The notes: generated by a model from the sequence alone, not told the origin. Counted from the first letter of the stretch, positions 1 to 8,846 are shown. The stretch: DNA of 64,000 nucleotides from Streptomyces rapamycinicus NRRL 5491 (GCF_024298965.1 NZ_CP085193.1:868001-932000); one strand, 5' to 3'. Numbers and translations: made by a program.

Positions 1-59
1 TGGATCTGCGGAATGGTCTTGTCGAGCAGGTTCTGCAGATAGTCCTCGCTGAGGATCAC
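1..59 (-). CDS. Start of an unidentified gene, cut by the window edge
   Basis: A GTG codon at 57-59 opens a frame that runs to base 1 and gives about 19 residues (V-I-L-S-E-D-Y-L-Q-N...). In the unduplicated version of the neighbouring acyl-AMP ligase gene, this GTG overlaps the ligase stop codon (56-58), the usual layout of translationally coupled genes. The tandem repeat just upstream has moved the ligase out of that frame, so coupling may be lost. The product cannot be identified from 19 residues; in an operon with an acyl-AMP ligase an acyl acceptor or tailoring enzyme is plausible, but that is inference. Confidence 0.5.
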   Translation of the reverse strand, partial: MILSEDYLQNLLDKTIPQI

Positions 60-1830
60 ACGGGCCTCCCGGTCGTGGCATGGGCCGTCTCCAGGACGCG
101 CGCGTCCTTGAGGCGGCCCGCTCGCAGCTCTTCCCACATGTGGCGACTGCATGGGCCGTCTCCAGGACGCGCGCGTCCTTGAGGCGGCCCGCTCGCAGCT
201 CTTCCCACATGTGGCGACGTCTCGGCTTGCCGCTGGACGTCTTTCTGATCAGCCCGCTGCGGCCGGTGACGACGGTGATGGCGACGTCGTCGCCGAGTGC
301 GCCGCGCAGGACGATCGTGGCATCGTCCACCCACGCGCCCTCGGCCTTCTCCACGAACAGCGTCACCGAGGCACCGTCGGTGCCCTCGACGCCGACGACC
401 GCGCACTTCTCCCGGGCGATCCCGGTCGCGGAGACCACCTTCGCCTCCAGGTCCTCCATGTAGACGCTGCGTCCGCGCGCCTTGAGGCTGTCACCCATGC
501 GGCCGAGCACGAACAGCTCGCCGCGGTGGAAGAACCCGGCGTCCCCGGTCCTGATACGGCCGTCGACGAACCGCGTGGAGCCGCTGCGCCCGGCGTGGTA
601 GCCGCTCGTCACCGAGGGGCCCGTCACCTCGATCTCGCCGAGATGGCCGTCGGGCAGGGCCCGTCCCCCGTCGTCGACCACCGTGGCACCCACTCCGTCA
701 CCGGGGCCGCCGCAGCCGATCAGCCAGCCGTCCTCGACATCGGAGCGCGTCTTCGCGGAGTTCGCGAACTCGCCCTCCTCGTCGATGGTGACGGGGCCTC
801 CGAAGCGCAGCGTGCCGGTGTCCACGCGCACGGTCGGCGCGGGGGCGCCGGAGATACGGACGGTCACCGCGAGCGTCGCCTCGGCGAGCCCGTACGACGG
901 CAGGTAGACGGAGGGGGAGAATCCGGCGGGTGCGGCGAGCCTGGCGAAGTGCTCCAGCGCACGGGGGTTGATGGGTTCGGCGCCGACGATGACGTTGCGC
1001 CACGCGGACAGGTCCAGGTCCGCGAGCCGGTCACCGAGCCGCCGGGCCGCGTACTCGAACGCGAAGGGCGGGGCGGCGGTGTGCGCGGCGACGGCGAAGC
1101 ACCGCAGCCAGCGGGCCGGATCGCGGATGAACTGTTCGGGGCGCATGAGCCACAGATCGTCCCTCACGCTCACGGGGGTGAGCAGACAGCCGATGAGCCC
1201 CATGTCGTGGTGGAGCGGCAGCCAGGAGGCCCCGGCGTCGCCCGCGCGCCAGCCCAGTGTGGACCGGATCAGCGCGAGGTTGGCCTCGAGGTTGGCCCAG
1301 GTGACCCGGACCCCGCGGGGCCGGCTGCTGGAGCCCGAGGTGAACTGGAGGAGGGCGAGTCCGCCGGGTTCGCGGGGCTGGATCTCATCGCCGTCATCGC
1401 GCCAGATCCACGGCTCCCGGCCGGAGCCCGCGGCGGCCAGAACCCGGTCGGCCAGGGGGGCGAGGCCCTCGGCGGTGATGGTAACGGCGGCCTCGGTCTG
1501 CCGCAGGATCCCGGCCGCGTGCTCCACGTACTCGGCCTCGGCGGCGAACGACGGCGGGGGGATGAGGCAGACCGTGGCGCCCGCGGCCCAGACGCCGAAG
1601 AGCGAGGACAGACACGGGAAACCGGTGGGAAGGAGGACACACACCACATCGCCGGGGCGTACCCCTCGGGCCGCCAGTGATCCGGCCACCCGACGTGCGG
1701 AGGCGGCGAGTTCGGGGTATCCGTGGAACTCCCAGCCGCCGCGGTCGTCGGCGAGGTGGATGCCGCGGCCGTGGAGGTCTCCGGCCGTCCGAGGGGGGTC
1801 CGTCAGCCAGGAGAGCAGTGCGTCACTCAC
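1..1830 (-). CDS. Fatty acyl-AMP ligase (FAAL), frame broken at its 3' end
   Basis: Activates a carboxylic (probably fatty) acid as acyl-adenylate for transfer to a carrier protein. Visible motifs are the P-loop TSGSSSRPRGV (residues about 164-174), YGLAEAT (313-319), the IGCG segment typical of FAALs (about 371), RTGDAGFF (427-434) and the C-terminal catalytic lysine motif KTSSGK (K535). The GTG start at 1830 overlaps the end of the dikinase gene by 8 bp. Without one unit of the tandem repeat at 78-218 the gene would be exactly 568 codons and stop at 56. As it stands, the frame shifts inside the second repeat copy and reads off the window without a stop. The catalytic core is intact; only the last few residues are altered, so activity may survive. 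Confidence 0.85.
   Translation of the reverse strand, partial: MSDALLSWLTDPPRTAGDLHGRGIHLADDRGGWEFHGYPELAASARRVAGSLAARGVRPGDVVCVLLPTGFPCLSSLFGVWAAGATVCLIPPPSFAAEAEYVEHAAGILRQTEAAVTITAEGLAPLADRVLAAAGSGREPWIWRDDGDEIQPREPGGLALLQFTSGSSSRPRGVRVTWANLEANLALIRSTLGWRAGDAGASWLPLHHDMGLIGCLLTPVSVRDDLWLMRPEQFIRDPARWLRCFAVAAHTAAPPFAFEYAARRLGDRLADLDLSAWRNVIVGAEPINPRALEHFARLAAPAGFSPSVYLPSYGLAEATLAVTVRISGAPAPTVRVDTGTLRFGGPVTIDEEGEFANSAKTRSDVEDGWLIGCGGPGDGVGATVVDDGGRALPDGHLGEIEVTGPSVTSGYHAGRSGSTRFVDGRIRTGDAGFFHRGELFVLGRMGDSLKARGRSVYMEDLEAKVVSATGIAREKCAVVGVEGTDGASVTLFVEKAEGAWVDDATIVLRGALGDDVAITVVTGRSGLIRKTSSGKPRRRHMWEELRAGRLKDARVLETAHAVATCGKSCERAASRTRASWRRPMPRPGGPCDPQRGLSAEPARQDHSADP
78..218. repeat. Perfect 70-bp direct repeat, 71-bp period, in the FAAL 3' end
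   Basis: Bases 78-147 and 149-218 are identical, with one unmatched base between them. The period of 71 is not a multiple of three, so the second copy is read in another frame by the ligase. Both copies can encode the same tail (HMWEELRAGRLKDARVLE...), one in the ligase frame and the other in a shifted frame ending at the expected stop at 56. This looks like a recent duplication or an assembly artefact. Confidence 0.95.
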
Positions 1831-4600
1831 TCGTCGCGTCCTTCGCCTTCTCGGCCCCGGCCCCGCTGTCCATTCCGGCCTCGGTGCCGGTTACGGCCGG
1901 GGTGCCGGTTACGGCCGGGGTGCCGTCGTCCAGGAACGTGATCGCCCCCGTACCTCCGTCCACCCTCAGCCGCATACCGGTCTCCATCTCCCTGACCGCG
2001 CCCTTGACCTGGACGACCGTCGGAATGCCGAGCTCACGGGCGACGATCGCCACATGCGTCAGCGGGCTGCCCCGCTCGATGATGAGCGCCGAGGCGGACG
2101 GCAGCGCGGCGACCCAGCCCGGATCCGTGCGGTAGGTCACCAGGACTCCGCCGTTCACATCCACCGGAGTGTCCGTGACGACGGCGCGCGCCTCGACCAC
2201 ACCGGGGCAGGACGGGGTGCCGCGCAACTCCCGGACGCCGGTGCGCGCCACGCCGCCCTTCACAAAGCCGGCCCGCTCCAGATTGCCCCGCCAGTAGGCG
2301 GCCCCACGGGTGGTGAACCGGGACGGCGCGGACAGCTGCTCGTCCTCGGCCTGCTGACGCTTGCGCAGCTCCACGAGGCCGCGCAGATCGGTGTGCGCCG
2401 TCGTGCCCTCGTAGGCGCCGCGCAGCTCCTCGAGGCGCAGGAAGAAGACATCGTTCCAGTGGTCGATCGCCCGCATCCTGGCGAGATCGCGGCCCATGGC
2501 GCGCAGCATCCGCTTCGCCGAGCCGAAGGCGCGGGTGCGGCAGAATCTCAGCCGCTCCCGGTTGTAGAGGGAGGTCCGTGCCTTGCGGCGGACGACGTTG
2601 TAGAGCATCCGGCGCGGCCCGCGCAGATGCTCGTCCAGATAGGCGTCGGCCTTCTCGCCGGAATTGGTGTCCACCTCGGGCAGCGCGGCACGCACCATGG
2701 CGAACAGGGTGGCCGGGTCCTCCCGCAGATCGGGCACTTCGAGCTTGAGTTCGTCGAGGCTGCGGTAGCCGTACGCGGCGACGTACTCGTCCACCGAGGC
2801 GAGGAACGCGGTGTGGCCGCCGTCGCGCAGCGCCTGATAGGTGTCCGCGGCCGGGGTCTCCTGGATGAGGCGGTTCAGTTCGGCGTCGTCACGGACGGTG
2901 GCGGCGAGGGCCGACAGCGCACGGGCGGGTTCGATGGACTCCACCCGGGAGCCGGGGCTGGCGGCGCTCCAGGTGAGCCACTCGGGGGCGTCGGGCAGCC
3001 AGCCCCTGTTCAGCAGGGCGAGTGCGCCGATGGACCAGAGAATCGTCGCGTCCAGGGTCTGCATCGGACCCCACTTCTCCAGCAGGTCCTTCTCCAGGGC
3101 GCGGAATCGCCGGTAGACGTCCTGGCCCTCCATCGCGTCGTAGTCGACGTTGTCGAACTCCTCGTACGCCTTGTAGAAGTAGGCCATGAATCGTTCGACA
3201 GAACGGTTCATGGTGAGGAAGCGGCGTATGAAAGCGGCCACCGTCCTGGCGCGGGACAGCCGGCCGCGCAAGGAAGAAGAGAAGGTGTACGGGTAGATGG
3301 TCTCGGCCATTTCGTCGTCGAGTGGCTCCTCGACGCCGATCGCGACCTCCAGCACTTTCCTGTTGAGTTTGTACAGTGGCGCGATCCGTACCATCCGGTA
3401 CCAGTGGAGCAGGTTGTAGTACACCCGGCCATGGAAATAGCCGAGCATATGGGGAGCCCATTCCTCGATCTCGCGCAGTGCGGCGGGCGGGACCCGGAGA
3501 CCTCGGGCGTAGTATTCGTAGACCCTGCCGTAGACATTGGCCGCGAAGCTGTAGGTCAGCGGTGAAACGATTCCGGAGAAGCTCTCGATGATGTTGGCGT
3601 TGTCCCAGATCCGGAGTTCGCCTTCGCTCGGCCCTAACTCATCCCCCGATGGCTGGATCGCATCCGGCAGCGCGGTGATCGGGCGGGCTTGCAAAATCCA
3701 CAGGGCGTCGTCCGCGAGCGCCCACTCGATGTCCTGCGGAGCGTCGAAGACCGTCGCGATGTGTGCCCCGGCCTCGTGCAGCCGTGCTATGTCCTTCGGT
3801 TCCAGCGACAACTTCTCCCGGTCGCCCTGCGCCACTTCGGCGACCAGATATCCGGAACCCGCCGGATCCAGGTGATAGCGCTCCTGCTTGTCGCCGAGCA
3901 CGGTGTCGTCCACCGTGCCCGTGGCGCCGTCGAGGACGACGGTGTCGGCGTCCACCGCGCCCGAGACCAGGCCCTCGCCCAGTCCGTACACGGAACTGAT
4001 CACATACTGCCGCCGGTTGCCGGTCACCGGGTTGGCGGTGAACATGACGCCGCTGCGCTCGGCGTCCACCATGTCCTGCACCACGACGGCGATGCCCGCG
4101 TCGCGCGGCGGCAGCCCGTGGCGCAGCCGGTAGTGCAGCGACCGCTCGGAGAACGCCGAGGCCCAGCACTTCTTGACGTGCGCTATCACTTCGGGGAGCC
4201 CGGACACATTGAGGAAGGTGGCGAACTGCCCGGCGAAGGAGAGGTCCGAGCCGTCCTCCTCGACACCGGAAGAGCGCACCGCGACCCGGGGGCGCCCCAC
4301 ATGCGCATATGCTTCTTCAACGACCGACGCGGCCTCGTCGCTCAACTCCCCCGACTCGATGATTTCGGCCAACTGCCGGGAGATTCGGTTCACATTGTCC
4401 TGGGTGACCTCTCCCAGCAGATCCTCGATGCGTCCCGCCTCGTCAAGTGCGGCGATGAATTCCTGGAACACATCGAGCCCGACGACTGCCCACCGGGGGA
4501 CGGCGAGCCCGTTCCTGGAGAGCTCATGGAGATTCTTCCCCTTCCCGCCCGCCAGCTCCGCAGCCTCACCTGGGAAGCTGTCGTCGACTATGGCTCGCAT
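1823..4600 (-). CDS. PEP-synthase / rifampin-phosphotransferase-like dikinase
   Basis: The predicted 925-residue enzyme transfers phosphate from ATP through a phosphohistidine to a small acceptor. The N-terminal ATP-binding domain shows GGKGKNL (18-24), VRSSGVEEDGS (about 108-118), a GVMFTANPVTGN segment and IEWALADD...QARPIT. A middle region of about 400 residues has no motif I recognise. The C-terminal swivelling domain carries GSPLTHVAIVARELGIP, with the catalytic histidine near residue 849. The PEP-binding TIM barrel of true PEP synthase is absent, which is the rifampin phosphotransferase architecture. ATG at 4600 was chosen because AAGGA lies 6 nt upstream. It is first in a leftward operon with the FAAL, so a role in making or modifying an acyl metabolite is likelier than antibiotic resistance, but that is inference. 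Confidence 0.85.
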   Translation of the reverse strand: MRAIVDDSFPGEAAELAGGKGKNLHELSRNGLAVPRWAVVGLDVFQEFIAALDEAGRIEDLLGEVTQDNVNRISRQLAEIIESGELSDEAASVVEEAYAHVGRPRVAVRSSGVEEDGSDLSFAGQFATFLNVSGLPEVIAHVKKCWASAFSERSLHYRLRHGLPPRDAGIAVVVQDMVDAERSGVMFTANPVTGNRRQYVISSVYGLGEGLVSGAVDADTVVLDGATGTVDDTVLGDKQERYHLDPAGSGYLVAEVAQGDREKLSLEPKDIARLHEAGAHIATVFDAPQDIEWALADDALWILQARPITALPDAIQPSGDELGPSEGELRIWDNANIIESFSGIVSPLTYSFAANVYGRVYEYYARGLRVPPAALREIEEWAPHMLGYFHGRVYYNLLHWYRMVRIAPLYKLNRKVLEVAIGVEEPLDDEMAETIYPYTFSSSLRGRLSRARTVAAFIRRFLTMNRSVERFMAYFYKAYEEFDNVDYDAMEGQDVYRRFRALEKDLLEKWGPMQTLDATILWSIGALALLNRGWLPDAPEWLTWSAASPGSRVESIEPARALSALAATVRDDAELNRLIQETPAADTYQALRDGGHTAFLASVDEYVAAYGYRSLDELKLEVPDLREDPATLFAMVRAALPEVDTNSGEKADAYLDEHLRGPRRMLYNVVRRKARTSLYNRERLRFCRTRAFGSAKRMLRAMGRDLARMRAIDHWNDVFFLRLEELRGAYEGTTAHTDLRGLVELRKRQQAEDEQLSAPSRFTTRGAAYWRGNLERAGFVKGGVARTGVRELRGTPSCPGVVEARAVVTDTPVDVNGGVLVTYRTDPGWVAALPSASALIIERGSPLTHVAIVARELGIPTVVQVKGAVREMETGMRLRVDGGTGAITFLDDGTPAVTGTPAVTGTEAGMDSGAGAEKAKDATSE
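1883..1925. repeat. In-frame 18-bp tandem repeat at the dikinase C-terminus
   Basis: About 2.4 copies of an 18-bp unit (GGTGCCGGTTACGGCCGG on the + strand) start at 1883, 1901 and 1919. On the coding strand it encodes the peptide TPAVTG twice, in a low-complexity tail after the last recognisable domain. It is a slippage-prone repeat that keeps frame. Confidence 0.8.
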
Positions 4601-4725
4601 CGGTTTCCTTGACCTCCGGGCACGCATGTCGCGAAACACACCCCGCTTGATCACGAGGAAGTTTCACCGTACCCCACGGGTCTGGCGATTGCGATCGTTC
4701 CCCCCTCTTTATACAAGGCCACTTC

Positions 4726-4750
4726 ATGACGTCTTGATTCAAGACGCCAT
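4726..4750. promoter_or_regulatory. 25-bp near-perfect palindrome, candidate operator
   Basis: The core CGTCTTGATTCAAGACG at 4730-4746 is a perfect inverted repeat with 8-bp arms around one T. It extends to ATG...CAT at 4726-4750 with one mismatched pair. It is not followed by a T-run and sits about 126 bp upstream of the dikinase start, so an operator for a dimeric regulator is likelier than a terminator. No regulator is encoded adjacent to it in the window. Confidence 0.6.
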
Positions 4751-4943
4751 GACACTTTGGCTGGTTGCTACGCATTTCCCTAGCGATTGCCGACCAACCG
4801 CCCCTGGTGCCCGGCGTTCGCTGGGGGGGTAGCAGTGAGCTGGCAACGCTAGGATCCTTGCCATTGCTCCCGCCCCGTTTCCTGCCCCCCCCACGCCCCT
4901 TGTTCTCCCCGGCCGGTGGCGAATCCCTGGTGGGCCGCACAGT

Positions 4944-4957
4944 GGCCACTAGTGGCC
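4944..4957. promoter_or_regulatory. 14-bp perfect palindrome upstream of P450
   Basis: GGCCACTAGTGGCC is perfectly self-complementary and lies 55 bp before the P450 start codon. It could be a regulator site or a leader hairpin for the P450 transcript. Its sequence is unrelated to the palindrome at 4726-4750. Confidence 0.4.
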
Positions 4958-5012
4958 GCTGCCTCGTGCACGCCGGAGAACTGAGCGGACGCTGGACAAC
5001 TGGAGAAAACCG

Positions 5013-6407
5013 ATGTCCCTCCTTCCTCCCGGCTCCCGGCAGCCCGCCCTTCTGCAGACCATGCGCATGCGCGACCCGGTCCACTACTTCGCGTCACTCC
5101 GGCGGCGCTACGGTCCGGTGTTCCGCATGCAGCTGATCGGCTTCCCGCCCCAGGTGGTGGTGTCCACCGCGGAACTCGCCGCGGAGATCTACAGCACGGA
5201 CGGCGACGGCAACCGCGCCGGGGCGCTGCGCGCGGGATACGTGCCCTGGCTCGGCGACTATTCGCTGTTCACGAACGACGGCGAGCCGTGGTGGCGGCAC
5301 CGCAAGCTGCTCAGCCCGGCCCTGCACGGCCGGTCCATCGCGAACTACCCGGACCTCATCGCCGAGATCGCCGCGGAGGACATCCGGACATGGCCGCTCG
5401 GCAGGCCGTTCGCGCTCCAGGAGCATATGCAGGCCATCACGCTGGAGGTCACCCTGCGGCTGGTCTTCGGGATCCGCGACGTCACCCAGCTGGCCCGGCT
5501 GCGGGCATTGCTCCTCACCCTGTCCAAGGCCAGTGGCTCCCCGCTCCTGTTCCTGATGCCCGCGCGACTGCGGGCATGGGCGGAGAAGTCACCGCTGGCG
5601 ATGCGCGTACCGGTCCTGCCGACGACCCGCACCATGAAGGCCAGCGCGGCGGTGGACGAGATCCTCTTCGCCGAGCTCGCCCGGCGCAGGGACGAGGAGG
5701 ACAGCGGCGCCACCGATGTGCTGGGGCGGTTGCTCCAGGCGCGGGACGACCAGGGCCGCTCGATGAGCGACCAGGAGATCCGCGATGAGCTGCTCACCCT
5801 GCTGGAGGCCGGACTCGAGACCACGGCGACCGGCCTCTCCTGGGCCTTCGAACGGCTGATGCGCGCCCCGGACGTACTGCGGCGGCTGCTGGAGGAGTTG
5901 GAGCGGGGCGAGGACGACAGCTACCTCGAAGCGGTCGTCAAGGAGGTGCTGCGGCTGCGCCCGGTGATCACCGGTTCGGGGCGTCTGCTGGACAAGCCGC
6001 TGCGGCTCGGCGGCTACGAGATCCCGGCCGGGTGGGTGGCCATCCCCATGTTCTCGCTCATCCACCAGGACAGCGAGGCGTATCCGGACCCCGAGGAGTT
6101 CCGGCCTGAGCGGTTCCTCGGCGAGGGCGCCCAGGCGGCACAGAAGTCCTTCCTGCCGTTCGGTGGCGGCCGACGCTACTGCGTCGGCGCGCAACTCGCC
6201 ATGATGGAGCTGAAGGTGATCATTCGGGAGGTGCTGCGGAGGGTGGAGCTGACCGCCGCCGACCCCGCACCGGAGGCCCAGCGCATGTGGCACGTCACCC
6301 TGGTCCCGGGCAAGCGCGCCGTCGCGGTGGCCCGCGAACAGCCCCTGAACCGCGCGTCGTTGAGCGAGGAGCCGAGGTGCCCCGTGCACCCTGCACCGTC
6401 CGAATAG
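5013..6407 (+). CDS. Cytochrome P450 monooxygenase
   Basis: Soluble 464-residue bacterial P450. The I-helix oxygen-binding motif reads EAGLETT, the K-helix E-x-x-R reads EVLRLRP, and the heme loop FLPFGGGRRYCVGA places the cysteine ligand at residue 390. There is no signal peptide and no fused reductase, so it needs separate ferredoxin and reductase partners. The ATG at 5013 follows GGAG with 8-nt spacing. It diverges from the dikinase/FAAL operon and shares its regulatory gap, so oxidation of the acyl product of that operon is a reasonable guess. The substrate cannot be read from sequence. Confidence 0.9.
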   Translation: MSLLPPGSRQPALLQTMRMRDPVHYFASLRRRYGPVFRMQLIGFPPQVVVSTAELAAEIYSTDGDGNRAGALRAGYVPWLGDYSLFTNDGEPWWRHRKLLSPALHGRSIANYPDLIAEIAAEDIRTWPLGRPFALQEHMQAITLEVTLRLVFGIRDVTQLARLRALLLTLSKASGSPLLFLMPARLRAWAEKSPLAMRVPVLPTTRTMKASAAVDEILFAELARRRDEEDSGATDVLGRLLQARDDQGRSMSDQEIRDELLTLLEAGLETTATGLSWAFERLMRAPDVLRRLLEELERGEDDSYLEAVVKEVLRLRPVITGSGRLLDKPLRLGGYEIPAGWVAIPMFSLIHQDSEAYPDPEEFRPERFLGEGAQAAQKSFLPFGGGRRYCVGAQLAMMELKVIIREVLRRVELTAADPAPEAQRMWHVTLVPGKRAVAVAREQPLNRASLSEEPRCPVHPAPSE

Positions 6408-6411
6408 GCCC

Positions 6412-7398
6412 TCACTCGCGCGGGGCGGCGGCGAGTCGGTCGCCGAGGGGACTTCGCCGGTACAGCACCTGCCGCCCGTGGCGCGCCCGGGTGACCAGAC
6501 CCGTGGCGTGCAGGACGCGCAGGTGCTGGGACACGGCGCTCGGAGTCACCCTGAGGCGGCGGGCGAGCTCAACCGTGGGCAGGGGCTCCTCGAGGAGGCC
6601 GAGGAGCCTCGCCCGGGGCGCGCCGATGAGCGACCCGAGCGCGGACGCGTCGTGGGCGGGCGCCGAGGCCCACAGCGTCGCCACGCCACGGCTCGGGTAG
6701 ACCAGCAACGGTGGTTCTTCCGGGCTCAGCGGGGGCGCGGGCTTGTGCGCGAAGACGGAGGGCAGGAGGAGCAGTCCCCGCCCGGATGCCACGACCCGGT
6801 GCCGACTGATCATTTTGGCGATGTGCAGCACCCCGTGGTGCCAGCGCAGATTGGGATGCATATCGGCGAAGAGCAAGCGGGCGCCTCCCATGGCCAGTTG
6901 GCGCGCGCGGTAGGTCATGTCCGCCTCCACCACGAGGCGCATCCGCGGCCACATCGGCTTGACGGCGATCTCCCAGTACTGGCGCAGGAGAGCGCAGATG
7001 GTGTCGCGGAGTCCGGCGACGGACGCATCGTCGGCGGCGGTGGCATCGCGCAGCGCCGGGGGCAGCGGGTCCGGCGCGTGTGTGGCCAGCAGATCGCGGC
7101 GTACCAGGCCGGGAGGGGTCCGACGGACGACGGCCAGTTCGTCCTCGAAGGCAGGGGCGAAGCTCGCGGGCCGTGGAGTCAGGAAGTCCGGAAGGGTGCG
7201 CCGCCGCGCCACCAAGGACATCAGCAGGTCGGTGTCCAGGTCGCCGAGTCCGCCCAGCACGGATCTGCGCCACGGCAGATGCACCGCCGACAGCCCCGGA
7301 TCGTGCAGCACCCGCAGGCTGAACACCGTCTCGTTCAAGGGCGATACGGCGAACCGTGTGTCCGCCAGGTCCTCGACATCGAGCACAAAGCTGATCAT
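6412..7398 (-). CDS. ArsR-type winged-helix regulator with DUF5937-like N-terminus
   Basis: The 328-residue protein has a long N-terminal region beginning MISFVLDVEDLADTRFAVSP, typical of DUF5937 regulators. It ends in an ArsR winged helix at about residues 250-315 (LARRLRVTPSAVSQHLRVLH, then GLVTRARHGRQVLYRRS). I see no CxC metal site, so it probably senses a small molecule or protein rather than metal. ATG at 7398 was chosen because family members begin at this motif; upstream in-frame codons look non-coding. It is convergent with the P450 and divergent from the MFS transporter, the usual pairing of a repressor with the pump it controls. Confidence 0.85.
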   Translation of the reverse strand: MISFVLDVEDLADTRFAVSPLNETVFSLRVLHDPGLSAVHLPWRRSVLGGLGDLDTDLLMSLVARRRTLPDFLTPRPASFAPAFEDELAVVRRTPPGLVRRDLLATHAPDPLPPALRDATAADDASVAGLRDTICALLRQYWEIAVKPMWPRMRLVVEADMTYRARQLAMGGARLLFADMHPNLRWHHGVLHIAKMISRHRVVASGRGLLLLPSVFAHKPAPPLSPEEPPLLVYPSRGVATLWASAPAHDASALGSLIGAPRARLLGLLEEPLPTVELARRLRVTPSAVSQHLRVLHATGLVTRARHGRQVLYRRSPLGDRLAAAPRE

Positions 7399-7513
7399 TA
7401 AGCCATACGCTACATCGATTGGCAGCGGAGCTCCGGTGCCGTGGACTTCGGCCCATGACACATCCCACGACACATTCCGTGAGAGACCTCCTGTGTGTGC
7501 GGACCACGGCCGG

Positions 7514-8758
7514 ATGAGCCGCCGCATGGTCCTGCTCCTCGCCATCACCTGCGCGGTGGCGGTGGGCAACATCTACTTCCCGCAGGCCATCGGCCCACTG
7601 GTGGCCGACGGGCTGCGGGTGTCCCCCGACTCGGCCGCCGTGGTGGTCACCGCCACCCAGGTCGGCTACACGGCCGGAATCGTCCTGCTGGTGCCGCTCG
7701 GCGACCGGATTCCACACCGTACGTTCCTCGCCGCCCTGCTCGGCCTCACCGGCCTGGCGCTGCTCGCCGCGGGTTGCGCACCGGCGCTGCGGCCCCTCGT
7801 CGCCGCCAGCGCCCTCGTCGGCCTGACCACCGTGGCGGCGCAGATCGTCGGCCCGCTTGCGGCCGGTCTCGTGGCCGCCGACCGCCGGGGAGCGGTGATC
7901 GGCACCCTGCTGAGCGGATCGACCGGCGGCATGCTGCTGGCCCGCACCTTCAGCGGCACCCTCGGCGAGTGGCTGGGCTGGCGGGCCCCGTATCTCGTGG
8001 CCGCGGTGCTGGCCCTGCTGCTCGCCACCGTCCTGGCGTTCGCCGTCCCCGCCACGGCCCCTGCCTCCCGGCAGTCCTACCCCGCTCTCCTGGCCGAACC
8101 GCTGCGTCTGCTGCGCACCGAGCCGGAACTGCGCCGCTCCTGCTGGTACCAGGCGACCGTCTTCGCCGGATTCTCGGCCGTCTGGACCTGCCTGGCGCTG
8201 CTCCTGACCAGTCCCGCCTACGGGCTCGGCGCCCAGGCCGTCGGCATGCTCGCCCTGGTCGGCGGGGCGACCATGCTGTGCACTCCGCTCGCCGGGCGCC
8301 TGGTGGACCGCCGAGGGCCCGATCCGGTGAACCTCGTCTGCCTGCTCGGGGTACTCCTCTCCGCCGCGATCCTCACCGCGGGCGCCCTGGGCGGGACGCC
8401 GGGCCTGGCCGCCCTGACGGTCGGCACCCTGCTGCTGGACGTGGCGATGCAGTGCGGCATGGTGGCCAACCAGGCGCGCGTCTACGCCCTGCGCCCGGAC
8501 GCCCGCTCCAGGCTCAACACCGCCTATATGACCTGCGCCTATCTGGGCGGCAGCGCGGGTTCCTGGCTCGGGGTGCGCGCCTGGGGCCGGGCCGGCTGGT
8601 GGGGCGTGTGCGCACTCGTCGCGCTTCTCACCGTCCTCGCCCTGGTCCGCCACCCGCCGGCCATCCGCCGGCCTCGGCGGAGCCTGTCGGTTCCGGCTCA
8701 GGCCCCATGCCGTGACACGGCCCCTACGCCCCCGGACCCTCCCCTCGCAGCGCGGTGA
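7514..8758 (+). CDS. MFS drug/metabolite efflux transporter
   Basis: About 414 residues with twelve hydrophobic segments and the loop 2-3 motif PLGDRIPHRTF (a variant of GxxxDRxGRR), so a major facilitator exporter of the DHA1-like type. The first helix (MVLLLAITCAVAVGNIYFPQ) starts almost at the N-terminus. The start is uncertain: ATG at 7514, ATG at 7526 and GTG at 7493 all lack a strong ribosome site. It is divergent from the ArsR-type gene, with 115 bp between the two starts, and is probably controlled by it. Confidence 0.85.
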   Translation: MSRRMVLLLAITCAVAVGNIYFPQAIGPLVADGLRVSPDSAAVVVTATQVGYTAGIVLLVPLGDRIPHRTFLAALLGLTGLALLAAGCAPALRPLVAASALVGLTTVAAQIVGPLAAGLVAADRRGAVIGTLLSGSTGGMLLARTFSGTLGEWLGWRAPYLVAAVLALLLATVLAFAVPATAPASRQSYPALLAEPLRLLRTEPELRRSCWYQATVFAGFSAVWTCLALLLTSPAYGLGAQAVGMLALVGGATMLCTPLAGRLVDRRGPDPVNLVCLLGVLLSAAILTAGALGGTPGLAALTVGTLLLDVAMQCGMVANQARVYALRPDARSRLNTAYMTCAYLGGSAGSWLGVRAWGRAGWWGVCALVALLTVLALVRHPPAIRRPRRSLSVPAQAPCRDTAPTPPDPPLAAR

Positions 8759-8846
8759 GGAGCTCCCCCGGATACCCATCCGCCGCCGTTCGAACGCCGC
8801 ACGGCATAGCCACTCACTTCCGGGCTGCCCTCGGAACCCTCTATAG

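Larger units (their letters stand above)
4601..5012. promoter_or_regulatory. Divergent promoter region between the dikinase operon and P450
   Basis: This 412-bp gap has no convincing gene. It must hold the promoters of both the leftward dikinase-FAAL operon and the rightward P450. The stretch 4690-4780 is AT-richer than its surroundings, as expected for promoters, and two strong palindromes lie in it (described separately). The rest, including pyrimidine-rich 4870-4900, shows nothing I can name. Confidence 0.6.

Noticed and set aside
78..218. Tandem repeat as a CRISPR-like array
   Set aside because: Only two copies and no variable spacers; the repeat is part of a coding gene.
151..1680. Long rightward open frame opposite the acyl-AMP ligase
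   Set aside because: Antisense to a gene with a complete set of adenylation motifs; the composition (Arg/Gly/Ala/Pro-rich, no motifs) is typical of the shadow frame in GC-rich DNA.
968..3565. 865-codon rightward frame opposite the ligase and dikinase
   Set aside because: Spans two real genes on the other strand and has no recognisable domain.
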